From Ptychodera flava (taxonomy: Eukaryota; Hemichordata; Enteropneusta; Ptychoderidae): 64,000 nt of DNA. The stretch covers positions 35,040,032-35,104,031 of the forward strand of contig NC_091947.1 in the NCBI RefSeq assembly GCF_041260155.1, read 5' to 3'. Both the position numbers and the translations under genes were made by a program. Numbering within the stretch: position 1 is the first letter of the stretch; the number at the start of each line of letters is the position of its first letter. The notes under the pieces were generated by a model that saw only the letters and a program-made list of their open reading frames with translations, was not told where the DNA came from and ran no database searches. Of this stretch, positions 1 to 13,100 are shown piece by piece.

Positions 1-1051
1 GACTCGTGAACAAAAAGTGTAGGTATGTCTAATAATGAAATGGGGGGAATTCTGAAGCATAATATATTGTGTGGTGATAAAAGATAGGTAAACAAGCATT
101 CCCAAATGATGTATTTTGCAACTATGACTAGACAGCACTTCACCAAGTAGTTTTTAATGAACAAAGTTGTAGTTATACACATGACTTTTGAAACAATCTA
201 AAGAAAGGAAGTGAGTGAATCATGCTAGTTCTATTTTGTTAGCCATCAAAAATGTTACTCAGAAACCGATTTTGCATGAGCTGTAGAGATAGATAAATTA
301 GTTGTAAATAATCATAATAATCTTCCATGCAAGTGTGTGGCTTTATCAAGGTTTATAGGAGAAGTCAGGTAAAACAGGCTCCAGGACCCCAGGTGACATT
401 TCTGGCTTACCAGCCTGTAAAAGTTGTTGTAATCAGAAAAATGAAAGTGTAAAATCATATCTCTGTTACCATGTGTGTATAACCTGGAAAACATTACTTC
501 TTTGCAACCCTTGAATACTTCCAGCATTTTTATGAGCAGAAAAAGTTCTCTCTAATCCTTCCACACAAATGTAGTTTTATATCGAGAACTTGTCTATTCA
601 TGTGATAACAATTCTTTTTGTAAGAAATTAAGCTAAAAATATTTTGCAGCAGGTGGGGACATGTTGGATTCTATCTGTATGCTCTATAGATATTTATAGA
701 ATTGTCTGAGCTTACAAATAATTGCTATAGGTAACACACATTTATGAAGCAGACAGAAATACTAGTATGCCATGTATGACTTTGCTCTGGAGCTTTTATT
801 GTTTGAAAAGAGAAAAAAAATTTTGATGGAACAAGGCATTGGATTTCACTTTGATTTATTCATATATGAATTTTGGCAAAATGTAAGAGATAGTTTCATC
901 TACTAGCTTTGAGTGAAAGTTTTTTGCACAGATCAGCGTCTTATTAGGGCCCATTATCATTACAGACTTTGTTATTAAACAAAAAGTCATTGATTTAACA
1001 GAAGTGTGATTTAGTCAATAATGTACTAAAAATCCAATATCTTGTCAACAG
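1..1051. other. Intronic sequence upstream of the first visible NSD exon
   Basis: AT-rich sequence with only short chance reading frames. It ends in a good 3' splice site (cttgtcaacag) that opens the first recognisable NSD exon at 1052. I see no PWWP1-like or other conserved coding block, so the N-terminal half of the NSD gene is presumably off the left edge. Confidence 0.6.
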
Positions 1052-1188
1052 GTAAGAGGAAAGCTGATGACATCGGGGAACAGCCAGCGGTAAAACGACC
1101 CCGAAGAGAACTGAGACCATCGAAAAAAATGCAGGAGGCTGATGTTGAAAATATTGGATTTTCACCAGAAATGACAAAAGCATTTAAG
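1052..1188 (+). CDS. NSD: NSD exon (basic linker)
   Basis: Enters in phase 1 after a cag acceptor and leaves in phase 0 at aag|gtagta. It encodes a basic stretch ([20 protein letters not shown] and following) typical of a nuclear localisation segment, with no known fold. It is placed in NSD because it joins in frame to the next exon. Confidence 0.75.
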
Positions 1189-4100
1189 GTAGTACGTATA
1201 TGTTTGGTGTTTGGGTTTGGTATAGTCTCAATAGTATTTGAAATCATTTTCATTTGATATCCATCAAACATCACCATCAAAGAAACCCACATGTGTTTTT
1301 GAAATGTCAACATTGTAATATAATAAGTGAGCTGTTCAGCATGAGACTCTGGATCATAGGAATGGTTACGGTTTTGAACTTGAAGTATATATCTATTTAA
1401 CTGAACTGCATCAGGAAATGTAATGGGAAGCTTCTAATAAGAAACATGTATGGTATGATATAGTATGTATTACTGTACAGGAATATATGAACTGTGCTGT
1501 GATTAACATGAATAACAATTTCATTTAACTTGTTTATTTTACCTTCAAAAGTTTAACTGATAGTAATTACCAGACATTAATAAAAGCACCAATATTACAA
1601 ATTAAATAATATCAGTCATCCTAAGATTGTTACAGGAAAAAATTACAAACTCACTGATGTGTGCTGAAGACTTACTGCTACTAGTAACTTTCATTGTAAA
1701 ATACCATGATTTGATAAAAACTGCTGACTTTACTGAATAATTAAGTAACAGTCTGATCTGTTAGTCATTGTACAGCTGATAACAATCATTTTCCTACATG
1801 TGTGTACGATGAAAAAAGTGAAATGTATTATATCCTAATCAGTATGACTTCCATATGTACTAAGCTATACATGTATTTATTCTACAGATCATAAGCTATA
1901 CACGTATTTATTCTACAGATCATAAGCTTATATGTCATGTATTTATTCTACAGATCATAAGCCGTACATGTATTTATTCTACAGATCATAAGCTTATATG
2001 TCATGTATTTATTCTACAGATCATAAGCAGTACATGTATTTATTCTACAGATCATAAGCTATACATGTATTAATGCTACAGATCATAAGCTATCTATGTA
2101 TTTATTCTACAGATCAGTCCAAAAGAAGACAAAGAAGAGAAGAGAAAGAGTGACTCCATTGATGATACCTTAGACAATGTTATTGCAGCTGCCAGGAGAG
2201 TTGCTGGTGTCACACTACCAGATGGAACACCTCTCAAGAAAAAACGAGGAAGAAAACCAAAATATCTGAAAGAAATGGAAGCTGCAGCTGCTGAGGCAGC
2301 AAGTAAAGCAACAGCAACACAGACATCAACTGCAACTACACCAACAGCATCTGGAACAGTACCTGTCAAAAAGAAGAGGGGAAGGCGTCCTGGAACTACA
2401 AGGAAGAAACTTGCAGAGATGAAAGCAGCTAAATCCATCACAGCTGAAGTAAGTAGATTTCTCCAGTAGGTGTGTCATAATATTTAGAATATTAAGATGT
2501 ATGGATAAGTGTATTCGATTCCATTGTCTTCCCATGTCAATCCTCTATCTCCCAAGTTGTATTTATTTCTATGGTTTGTGTATGGAGCCTGGTAGAAAGA
2601 GGATTAATTTGTAGAGTGTTGTCGTAAACTCAGCCACTATGATCACCACACTTATTTGGAATTCTTAAGTAGTAAAGGTGACAATCATGTAGAAGAAGGA
2701 ATTACAATTACGTGCAGATCACAGTATAATGCATGTGCTTATGTGGATTAATATTTTTTCAGATCAGACACTGAATCAGGATTGTAATTGTTGTAACTTA
2801 TGTTGCATTTCATGTAGATGTCACAAGACTTTGCAGAAATGCAAGAAGATGAGAATCCGTTGGTGATTGACACGTCAATCATCAGTGATGCCATACAATC
2901 AGCAACCAATGGGAATAGTGAAACCAATGACAGTGAATGCAGCAATGGTCATTGCAGTGGCAACGGATGCAGTAGTAGTACCAGTACTAATGGTAGAAAT
3001 GGAAGTCGTGGCGGTGGTGGTGCTGGCGCATCAAGGAAGGAAAACGTGTGTCAAGTTTGTGAAAGGCCAGGAGAGTTGTTACTTTGTGAAGGTCAGTGTT
3101 GTGGAGCGTTTCATTTGGACTGTATTGGACTTCAACAGATGCCTGCTGGAGTGTTTAAATGTGATGAATGTATTTCAGGTAAGGGCTTTTAATTTTGATC
3201 AAACTTTATTTATGTTAGCATCTCTGGACAGTTCCAGAGTTTATAGCCAGTTTGTAGAGCTTCTGGGTGCACGTTAAATTTTGTTGTCTTAAGTGGTCAG
3301 GAACTTAAAGACAAACTCTTTTGAAACCTGAAAATAAAAGAGTTGAAAATATGTATGAGAGTGTTTCCTCTTTTCTGTTACGTATCTTTGTTTGCATATG
3401 TTTGCTTTGATCTCTCATATGGTTAAATTAAAAAGAAAGTGAGGAGAAATAAGAGTCGAAATTCATCAGCTGACCTAAGTTCTTTTATTGCAAGTTCTTT
3501 TTCATTATTTTCACACAGTTTTGTATGTTCATACTGATTAATTCTTCTAAACAAGCAAGACACAGCAGTGACTTCGGGGTGACAATACACCTTTAGTGCT
3601 GTATACATAAAGTTTACTTGTCACAATAGCAAAATACGTTTACATGCTCTCATTGATGAACAGTTTACTTAGAAGTTAACGTTGCTTATAGATTGATGTC
3701 CATTCTAATTGTCTATATCATTTTAAGTACAATTTGTGTCATCGTGGAGTGTACTGTCAGTATATAAATATGAGACATTTTGGTTGATAAGTCTATGTTT
3801 CATTTTACAGGTGTTCATTCATGTTTCATCTGTACTAAAAGTGATACTAGTGTCAAACGTTGCTCAGTAGCACTTTGTGGCAAATTTTATCACGAGGAAT
3901 GTTTGAAGAAATGGCCTCTGACCAGGTTTGATGGGAAAGGTGTGACGTGCCCGCTGCATACATGCCAGGCCTGCTCAGCTGATAACCCTAGGAATTCAAG
4001 AGCTAACAAAGGTTAGTATCACAATTCCCATGGTGGCAAACTTGTATCAAAGTTTGGTTGGAAAAGACATGATATTTGGTCAAATCATAAGGGTTTTAAA

Positions 4101-7100
4101 GAGGACTGCTAGAAGAGATGAAACTTTCTTCTCCTTTGGAGTTGGAAAGATAGCTTTTGTTATGAAAGATCTTGCATCTAGTGAATTGTGGGTTATTTGG
4201 AATGTTATCCAATATTCAGATGGGCAAATGAAAATACAAAGGAATAAAAGACAATTTGTGAGATGTTTATGGATAAGCTCCATCCCAGAGATGAATATTT
4301 TACTATACAAAGTTTGATTTGATGTGTGTTGATTGACGAAGTGTTTACATCTCATTAAATACCAATACAATGGGTATTCTTATCGGAAACTACAAAGGAA
4401 TGTAACTTTACTACAGATTGTGTAACCGCTATTTGCTAGTTACATGAATATAAATTCTGATGACTATCTATTTACAGGTCGTTTGACGCGCTGTGTTCGG
4501 TGCCCAACTGCTTACCATGCAGGAGATGGATGCATCGCAGCAGGAAGTATTGTCTTGGCATCCAATGCCATTGTATGCAGTAAACACTTTCAACCAGTAA
4601 AGACACAGAAACACCATTCTCATGTCAATGTCAGTTGGTGTTTTATGTGTTCAAAGGGTAGGTTTGATTTACAGTGTTGTCCCAGCACATCAAGTAAACA
4701 TCCTGACATTCACTCTGACTCTAGTCTGTATGCATTTCAAACTCTCAACATTTCTCAAGCAGTGCCAAAGAAATAATGAACCATTACTGTCAATCCTTCT
4801 CTGTGTTTCAACATCTAGGTTTAAAATATTAGACATCAAGACCATGTTTTCCCGAACAGGGCTTTGTTAGACAGACCACATATCTTTTTCATCACCCAGT
4901 CTGTAACCTGGCCATACCTAATACGGTATTTTCAATTGCCAAGCTTTAATTCATTCATCCATCTTTCTCTTCCACCAGTATGACTGTTTTAGCGTTAGAA
5001 TTGAAACATACTAAAGTATTCTTTCGTCCTACTGCATTTTTGTAATAATTTTTGCATTCAAAGTGAAGGTGTCAATATGAGGATGTTTACAAATTTACTG
5101 TTACATGGGAATTTCATACATCAGCTGACAGCAGTTACAGCTGACTGTCCTCCACAACTGCCTTTTATGATGCTATTATCCAAAAATTCATGTAGTCATT
5201 TTATGATTAAAATAACTTGTTTTCAGAAGCTCTTGAAATAATGTATTGTTCAAACAACACAATTTTTTTTACAGGTGGCAGTCTAATGTGTTGTGAAAGT
5301 TGTCCAGCGGCATTTCATCCTGAGTGTATTGGCTATGATGAGATACCTGAAGACAGCTGGTATTGTAGAGATTGTACAAATGGTAAACGACCCCAGTATG
5401 GTGATATTGTCTGGGTCAAATTAGGAAACTACAGGTATGTTTTTCTGACTGCTAATCACCCTTTTCCTACTCATCCAATGCTGCTTTGCCATCCTTTGAC
5501 AAATACCTTCTCTTCTTTATCCTTTACCCTTGTACTATACTATGGTCTGGTGTTGTAATCGTTTCGAAAGTTTGATTCACTTGATTACATAACACTACGA
5601 TCATTCCAATTGGTCAATGTAGAAAATACAAATCATTCTCTGAAATTGGAAATTTCTAGAACCTGTTATTGTGAGCATTGCCAGAAATAACTACCGAAGT
5701 TTTACATTCTCACTTGTTTTGTTTCTAACAGCTATTGATCAGTTGATGAATCCAGTAGATAGGACTACAAGTAGCCTCATTGAGTCTAGCATTTAGGGAC
5801 AGGATCAAGGATGACTACACATAATTAATGTGCTAGCTTTACCAGGCAGGGCTCGAAATTAACTTTTTTCCCTGGTAGTCCACTTGGGCTACCATTTTCT
5901 GAAGTTTGTAGCCCAGTGACAATGGCTGGTAGCCCATGCATTTTGTAGTTTAGGGATAATTTTTTCCCTTAACTAGGCAAGAAAAGACCTATTTTTTTAG
6001 CTCACATTTGGTTATACCAATGTGAGTTTATCGTATAAGCTGAAGTCGATGGCGTCTGTATGTATGTGTGTATGTATGTATGTATGTATGTATGTACGTA
6101 CAGTATGTCCGTCAACATCAAAAACACGCAAACCGCTGCACGTTTCAGCTTTGTATTTGGTGCGTGGATGCATCCTGGGCTATAGATGGGATTTTGTTCA
6201 AATGAAGTCTGCATTGCCAAAATTATGCAAATGAGCTTACAAAATGTGAAAATGGTCAAGTATTAATATCTTGAGGACCGCTGTTTTGATTGCTTTGAAA
6301 ATTTGTGTGCAAGTACCTTAGGTGAACCTTATACAGTTTTATGAATATTGTGAAGATATCCTTAATTTTGTATTTTTGCTGAATTTTTTGGTGATTTTTC
6401 TCATTTTCAGTAAAAATTCTTCTCTGAAACCGCCAGCCCAATCGCTCTCAAATTTGGGTTGGATCTTTGCGAAGGTGTTACTCTTCTAATTTGTTGAAAT
6501 TATGACTAAAATTGGGAAAATTACTATTTTGGAGCAATTTTGTCATTTTTGGTCAAAAAATCTTAATCAGTATTTTCTTTTAAAACCCCTGGACAGACAG
6601 CTTTTGCATTTGGTACACAGACGTACAGAGATGACAATAGTTAGATATGTGGAAATTGTCCTGAAATATACAAATTTGAATTTTTAAGACAATATTGTCA
6701 TTTTTGGTCAAGAAAACTTGTTCTCAAAATTACTTGTTTGATAGCTTTGTAATTTGGTATAAAGTCTGAAGGGATGTTTTAGATAAATTTTCTGCTCAAA
6801 GTGTTGGAAACCCCCAAATTTGTATATTTTAGGCAATTTTCTCTGTTTGTGACCTTAAATGACCTACACCAACCAAGGATATGTTGTGAGACAGTTTCGA
6901 AGGCTGTGAACATAATTTTGTCATATTTGGTATCAATTTGTAGGAAAATTTGATCCAGAAAACAAGCGAGGTGAATTTTTTCATTGTGGACCAATTTTTG
7001 CAACTTTTCTATGTAAGACATACAAGAACTGATGAGAAATTTGGATCCAAGATAATTCCAGATGTTGTAATCACCACCCACAGTGGAAGGCATTTCACTA

Positions 7101-10100
7101 TCTGTAACTAACTTAAGTGCTGTTTACATTAGAATGATAACACTCATGGCATTAATTAAAAACTTCCCAAGGTTGTAAATATATTTCCTGTCATCTGGCG
7201 TTATGTAATACCAAGGGATGGAACATTTGATATTCAGGAGGGGGTAGGGTCTAGAAGATTGATGAGGTAGCATTACTTTTTTACCAGATCCCTTGTACAT
7301 TTTTTTACCCACTCCCACCTTTTCTTTTTATCAAACCTTCTCTGTATATTTTTTGTTGTTGACATTTGCTTATGTATTTAGGATCTGCTTGTCCCATTGC
7401 TATAGAAGTTGATATGCATGTTCCTAAAGATGACCTCCAGTACCAAAGTTGGAGACCTTATTTGCTTTTGTCATTCTTGTTTTCCTGATTTAAATATTTC
7501 TCAAATGGACCAATTCAAACCGAATGTGAGCACACTGTCCTTGATGGTATTTTTCAAGATTCTGCCCAATAAAGTAAATTTTCTGTTCATTTGCTGTGAA
7601 TACCAAAAGGAAACCAGTAATAGGGTATGAATTGGACAGCAGTGACACTCAAAAGTTTGGTGACATATTGATAACGTGTTTCATACTCAGAGTTGTATGC
7701 AAATTTTGATAGTTGCCATGACAATGACTTTCTCTCAGCAGGGCTAAAAATAGAGATTTGGCTTTCTGTGCAGGGGAGGAGACAATAATTTCTGTGTAAC
7801 TATGATTGATAAATTATTATCTAAATGTAGTGAAAATGCTTTTTCATTGGCCGTCATTTCCTGTGCCTGTCAATTAAGTACATCAGTTCAGATATTGAAA
7901 CTTTGTTGCAAAATTCCATCGCCCTGTTGTCTTTGCAATTTTCATAACAAAGTTATCATATGGCCTTTCTGTGTCCAGCTAGCTTGCTGGGTTTGACTGC
8001 ATTCAACTCGTCGGAGTCGTCCCAAAGTGATGGACATTGCATGCCAAATTCTAGTTCTGACTGAATTTCATGTCCCAGGCTATGGTAGTCCATGTGGGCT
8101 AGCATTTCATGGGTTTTGGTAGCCCCAGGGAAAAGTTGGTAGTCTGTGGACGCGGGACTACTGCTAATTTCGAGCCATGTATGGCTATATCCTGTCATAC
8201 ACTGAAAATATCTCCATGAGTTGTCTTCAACTTACATGCAATTTAGTATTTTATGAATTATGATGGAAAACTCTACTGAACAACATTTGTATGGTAACAC
8301 CCAATGTTATCTTGTGACAAAATATTTTAATTCAGGGAGGAATTGATCTTGTAATACACAAAATACAGTATGCAAAGGTTTAAACAACATTTTTGTAAGT
8401 TTCAGATGTGGCATCAAAGTATAATTTCTACTGTATTCTATAAATTAAACCAAGTTGTTGATAGTGAGTTTGTGTCCGTAATTTAAGAAGTGTGACTGCA
8501 GGGCTTTCTTCCCACACACACTGTAATCCGCTACGATCATCATGATGTTAAATAGATATATTTTGTTTTTCCTTCAAAAGGTGGTGGCCAGCTGAAGTAT
8601 GTCATCCCAAATACATTCCGATCAATATTCAGGAAAAACCACATCAAGTTGGAGAATTTCCAGTCAGATTCTTTGGCTCACACGACTACTTCTGGACACA
8701 TCAAGCCAGAGTCTTTCATTTTCAAGAGGGTGATAAAGGTAGCAAAGACAGTCACTGTGCCAAGGGTCTAGCTGCTGTCTTCAGACAAGGTAAGCAAGGC
8801 AAGGCATTACTCTCCATAATGAGCTGTGTCTGCATACCCAACTCTCTATGGAATAGTTGTCAGCATTAAGGTCTGAAATGAGAATTTTCTGCCATATCAT
8901 GATTTAAATATAGTCTGCCGTAATTCAGCTTATGACTGTGAAATAGGTTCGCCGTGGAATTCCAATGGACCATGGTACAACCAAACCCACGTGCGCAAAA
9001 GTGCATAGAATATCATGTATTTCCATACCTACTTGTACTCATGAATGGGTTTGTACTGCCATCATGTAATCATTTAGGCATAATGAGGCTGTAGAACACA
9101 AAGCATCCTTTTTATTGCGGGTGAGCACCATTAACAAATATGTTTGAACTCATCTAAATTTTGGATGTGCCGTATAGGGCACAGTATGACATAAGACAAG
9201 TGTACAATGCATCCTCTAGGATGCATCCTTTAGATAAGTATTCCACTTGTAACAGTTTGATGTCCAAATGGCAGAAATGCTGTTTTGTAAGAAAAAAATA
9301 ATGGATGCGCAAAGTTAGTTACAGAGAATGTTGTGAAAAATGATTTGATAAACTGCAACAGTTAGTTTCAAAATGAATAATTTTGTCATATCTTATGATT
9401 GTGTACAGCATTGGAGCAAGCCACTGTAAAATTTCAAGAATGGAAGAAAGCTAAAGAACAACGTGTTGCAAAAGATTTGGAGAACAGCGAAAAGAAACCA
9501 GCACCATTTAAATTCATTAAGGTATGCCAAGTCTTATATGTCTTCTTTCATTGTAAAGTATATCTGTCAGTAGAACAACGATCCCACTTCTTTCTTGACA
9601 ATTTCTTAGCTAACTAAACCACTTCAAACTCTTTAGCTACTAAATTACCTGGTAGGCTTTGTTCTTATGTACCTGTCTCATTTTCCACAGATGCATTCTG
9701 ATAATTAGATTTCAAGCTAATTAGCGAGGTGAGTAGTTGGTATGGTAATATCAGAGTATTGCTTGTATCTTGTATTTGCTATGTCAAAGTCAATCACCGC
9801 CTGCTTTCCATCCCTCAGGTGTTATATCAGACAATGAAGACACTATGTCTAGTCTGGTATTACTCCCACACACGCTTGCCACAGCTGTGACTTTGCTGTA
9901 TTTAAGGAGAGAAGTAACGGTATATCATATGTTTGACGTAAGCTATCTGTGTGTTTTTGCAGGTTTACATTCAGTGCTGTTTTCTGTTGTCTTCTTTTTT
10001 TTCTGCAGACCAATAAGCCAGTAGGTAAAGTACAAATGCCACAATTTGATATCACTCAATGTACACCATGTGAATGTAAACCAGATATGAAAAATCCTTG

Positions 10101-13100
10101 TGGACCAGATAGTGACTGCCTTAATCGCATGCTGCTTATAGAATGCCATCCACAAGTTTGTCCAGCGGGAGAAAAATGCCAAAATCAACGTTTCCAGAAA
10201 ATGCAATACCCAGAGTGCGTCCCCTTCAGAACTTCTGAGAAAGGCCGTGGCTGGGGATTGAAAACAAAAGTTGCCATTAAGAAGGTGTGTCTTTGAAAAT
10301 GTTATAGAGACATATGACAATATGTAAATGTAAATGAATGTTTCTGTGAAAGCAATTGGCACCAGGGATGAGCAAGTCATTTTGAGATACACTAGTCAAT
10401 GGACTTGGAGCCAAATTGACTACTTGCCCAGCCATGATTTGTACAAGCCCAATAGATACCAGCGGAATAATTCAGTAGTCCATCAGGCTAGTAGTAGGAA
10501 TAACTGCCTGCCAGGTCATTAATAGAAATAGCCCAAGAAATAGCCCATGAGCTGCACAAGTGGATTTGCTCATCCCTGTACTGCTATGCATTGAAAGTTC
10601 TGTTTCAGTAAGTCGTCTTTAATAAAATGAACACAATCTTATGGAATAAGTGCCACTTTTACATATTTTGATGGCCGAAACATATCAAGCCTTTGTGAAC
10701 GTTTGATATCTTGAAATCTTGTATTCAGTAAGGAAAAACTTCTGAAAAAATTAATTTGAGGACAATTGTGTCATTAAAAGTATTGTTTGATTACTCAGAA
10801 ACTCAGTATGCAAATGTGCATAAGCAGTTATACATGTATCTGCAGTGTAGAGATATGAATGACCAGATTTCTTGTTTTCAATGACTATTGTCAGTGTATG
10901 GTATCTGAAGCAACATTATTAACCTGTTCAGCCCAAATCCCTGTAAACAGGTTCACAGTCACCATTGAGAACAATGGGTTTGGGCCAAACCATGGGGTGG
11001 AAAGGGTCCATTGAAGTGTTAATTACACAATGTGTTCTTCAGGCATTTTTAGAACAAATGTATATATTTACAGTCTTTCTGAGTTCAGTTTTGCATCTGA
11101 TCCACAGCACACGCATGCCAGTCTTGATGCAGAAAGTAATCTATGTCTTGTCTTGATTCATTCTTAGGGTGACTTTGTGAATGAGTATGTTGGTGAGCTT
11201 GTTGATGATGAAACCTGTCACAAGAGGATTCATAACTGCCACTCAAAGGATGAGGATAACTTCTACATGTTGACATTGGATAAAGATCGTATTATTGATG
11301 CCGGACCAAGGGGAAATCTTGCCAGGTTTATGAATCATTCCTGTGATCCTAATTGTGAAACATCAAAGTGGACTGTCAATGGAGATACTAGAGTGGGTCT
11401 GTTTGCTTTGAAGGATATCCCACCAGGTAAGACTAATTTTCTCATCAATCATGTTTTTCATTCTATTTGTCTTTGTTTCAGTAACTAACTGTACAGCTTC
11501 CCAAGCATCCATTTCCTATCATAAAAGAAACAAATGTTCTAGAACTCCTTAAGTCAGTTTAAGCTCCTATGATTTCAATTGCATATTGTTTTTCGTGTGA
11601 ATTATAACATATTTACAGCAGTTTTGCTTTATAAGCAAAAGATATATTACAATAACAAAAATGTATTTCCTGTCTACCCATACTATGGACTGAAGTCATA
11701 TTTTTGTGACAAACTTTTGGGGGCAAAAGAGGATCACAGTTACAGCTTCTTTTCAATTCAAAGCTATTCTACCAGCAGTGAGGAAATGGGAACCTAACAA
11801 TTTCTACAGTTTGTTCTGCTGTGTATTTGGAAATAACAATGTAACTAAAGACTATATAATGTTCAAATTAGAAATGTTCCTCATAGTGAATTACCCAGCA
11901 GATCAATCTAATTTTCTTCCTTTGTCATTTTACAGTTTTATTCATACATTTTCAAGGAGTGCAAAGTTTGTAACATTTTAGGATACTTCAAATCTTCTAT
12001 AGGAAAATGATCAAAATCCCATTTATTGAAATTTATTACATCTTATGTGAAACGTAAATTCGAGTCTGTTTAAATATTAGTAACAGCGACTCAAATTTGT
12101 GGAGAATATTTTTATGGAGTCTGATAGTATTAACACTTCATGTTTTGTTACAGACTCTGAATTAACATTCAACTATAATTTGGATTGTCTGGGAAATGAA
12201 AAGAAGAAATGTGAATGTGGTGCCAAGAATTGCAGTGGATATATTGGAGTCAGACCAAAGGTAAAGATAGATGTAGACTTACATTATACCTGCAAGTATT
12301 CAGATAATCCACCACACAGAAATAGGGAAATCCAGGTTCAGGAACATATTGCAGTATGAGTATACTTGATGATTTTCCATAGTCAAAGTTTCTGTTTGCT
12401 AGCTTGCTTAATTTGAACTCAGAATTTAGAGAAAAATGACAATCATTTTATCCAAACTGAAAACAATTACTGGTCATATTCATATTCCTATTCTCAGTAT
12501 TTTACACATGATATTGCTCCTTACATCACCAGTTCTCAGTAAGATTAGCCATCATGAGCATTAACCAAATATTAAGCTATCAGGGATGAATGTTTTCTAT
12601 GTCTAATCACAGTGAAATACAAAAACTGTAGTTTTTGGTAAATTTTCATCAGAGCTCATCAACATTGATTTTCTGAGCCTCTATACCTATGTATTGCAAC
12701 CACAGTGTGCTTCTGTATTAACTGTGGATGCTGGTGGTGTAGTTTTCACAACATGTGTTTTTGTCGTCAGATGTTAACTGAAGAGAAGCAGAAGAAGAAG
12801 AAACGGAGAAAGTACAGGAGGAAGCTAGTGAAACAAAATCATGAGGATGAATGTTTTCGATGTTATGAAGGTGGAGAATTGGTGATGTGTGACAAGAAGC
12901 CATGTCCTAAAGCTTATCATCTCAAATGTTTAAACCTAACCAAACCACCATATGGTAAGTTATCTTTTAGTGTATTTGCTATGTGCTGATGGGTATTCAT
13001 GTAGAGTAGTTGAACAGGAAACTGAATGGCTAAGAGTAACATTATGCTTTGTGCTTTGATGTTGTTTACTAAATTAGGTTAGTAGTAATGTTTAACCTGT

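Noticed and set aside
4030-4317. 95-codon frame in the NSD intron after PHD2
   Set aside because: No homology to NSD or any family, lacks splice-site support, and the flanking PHD exons join in phase without it.
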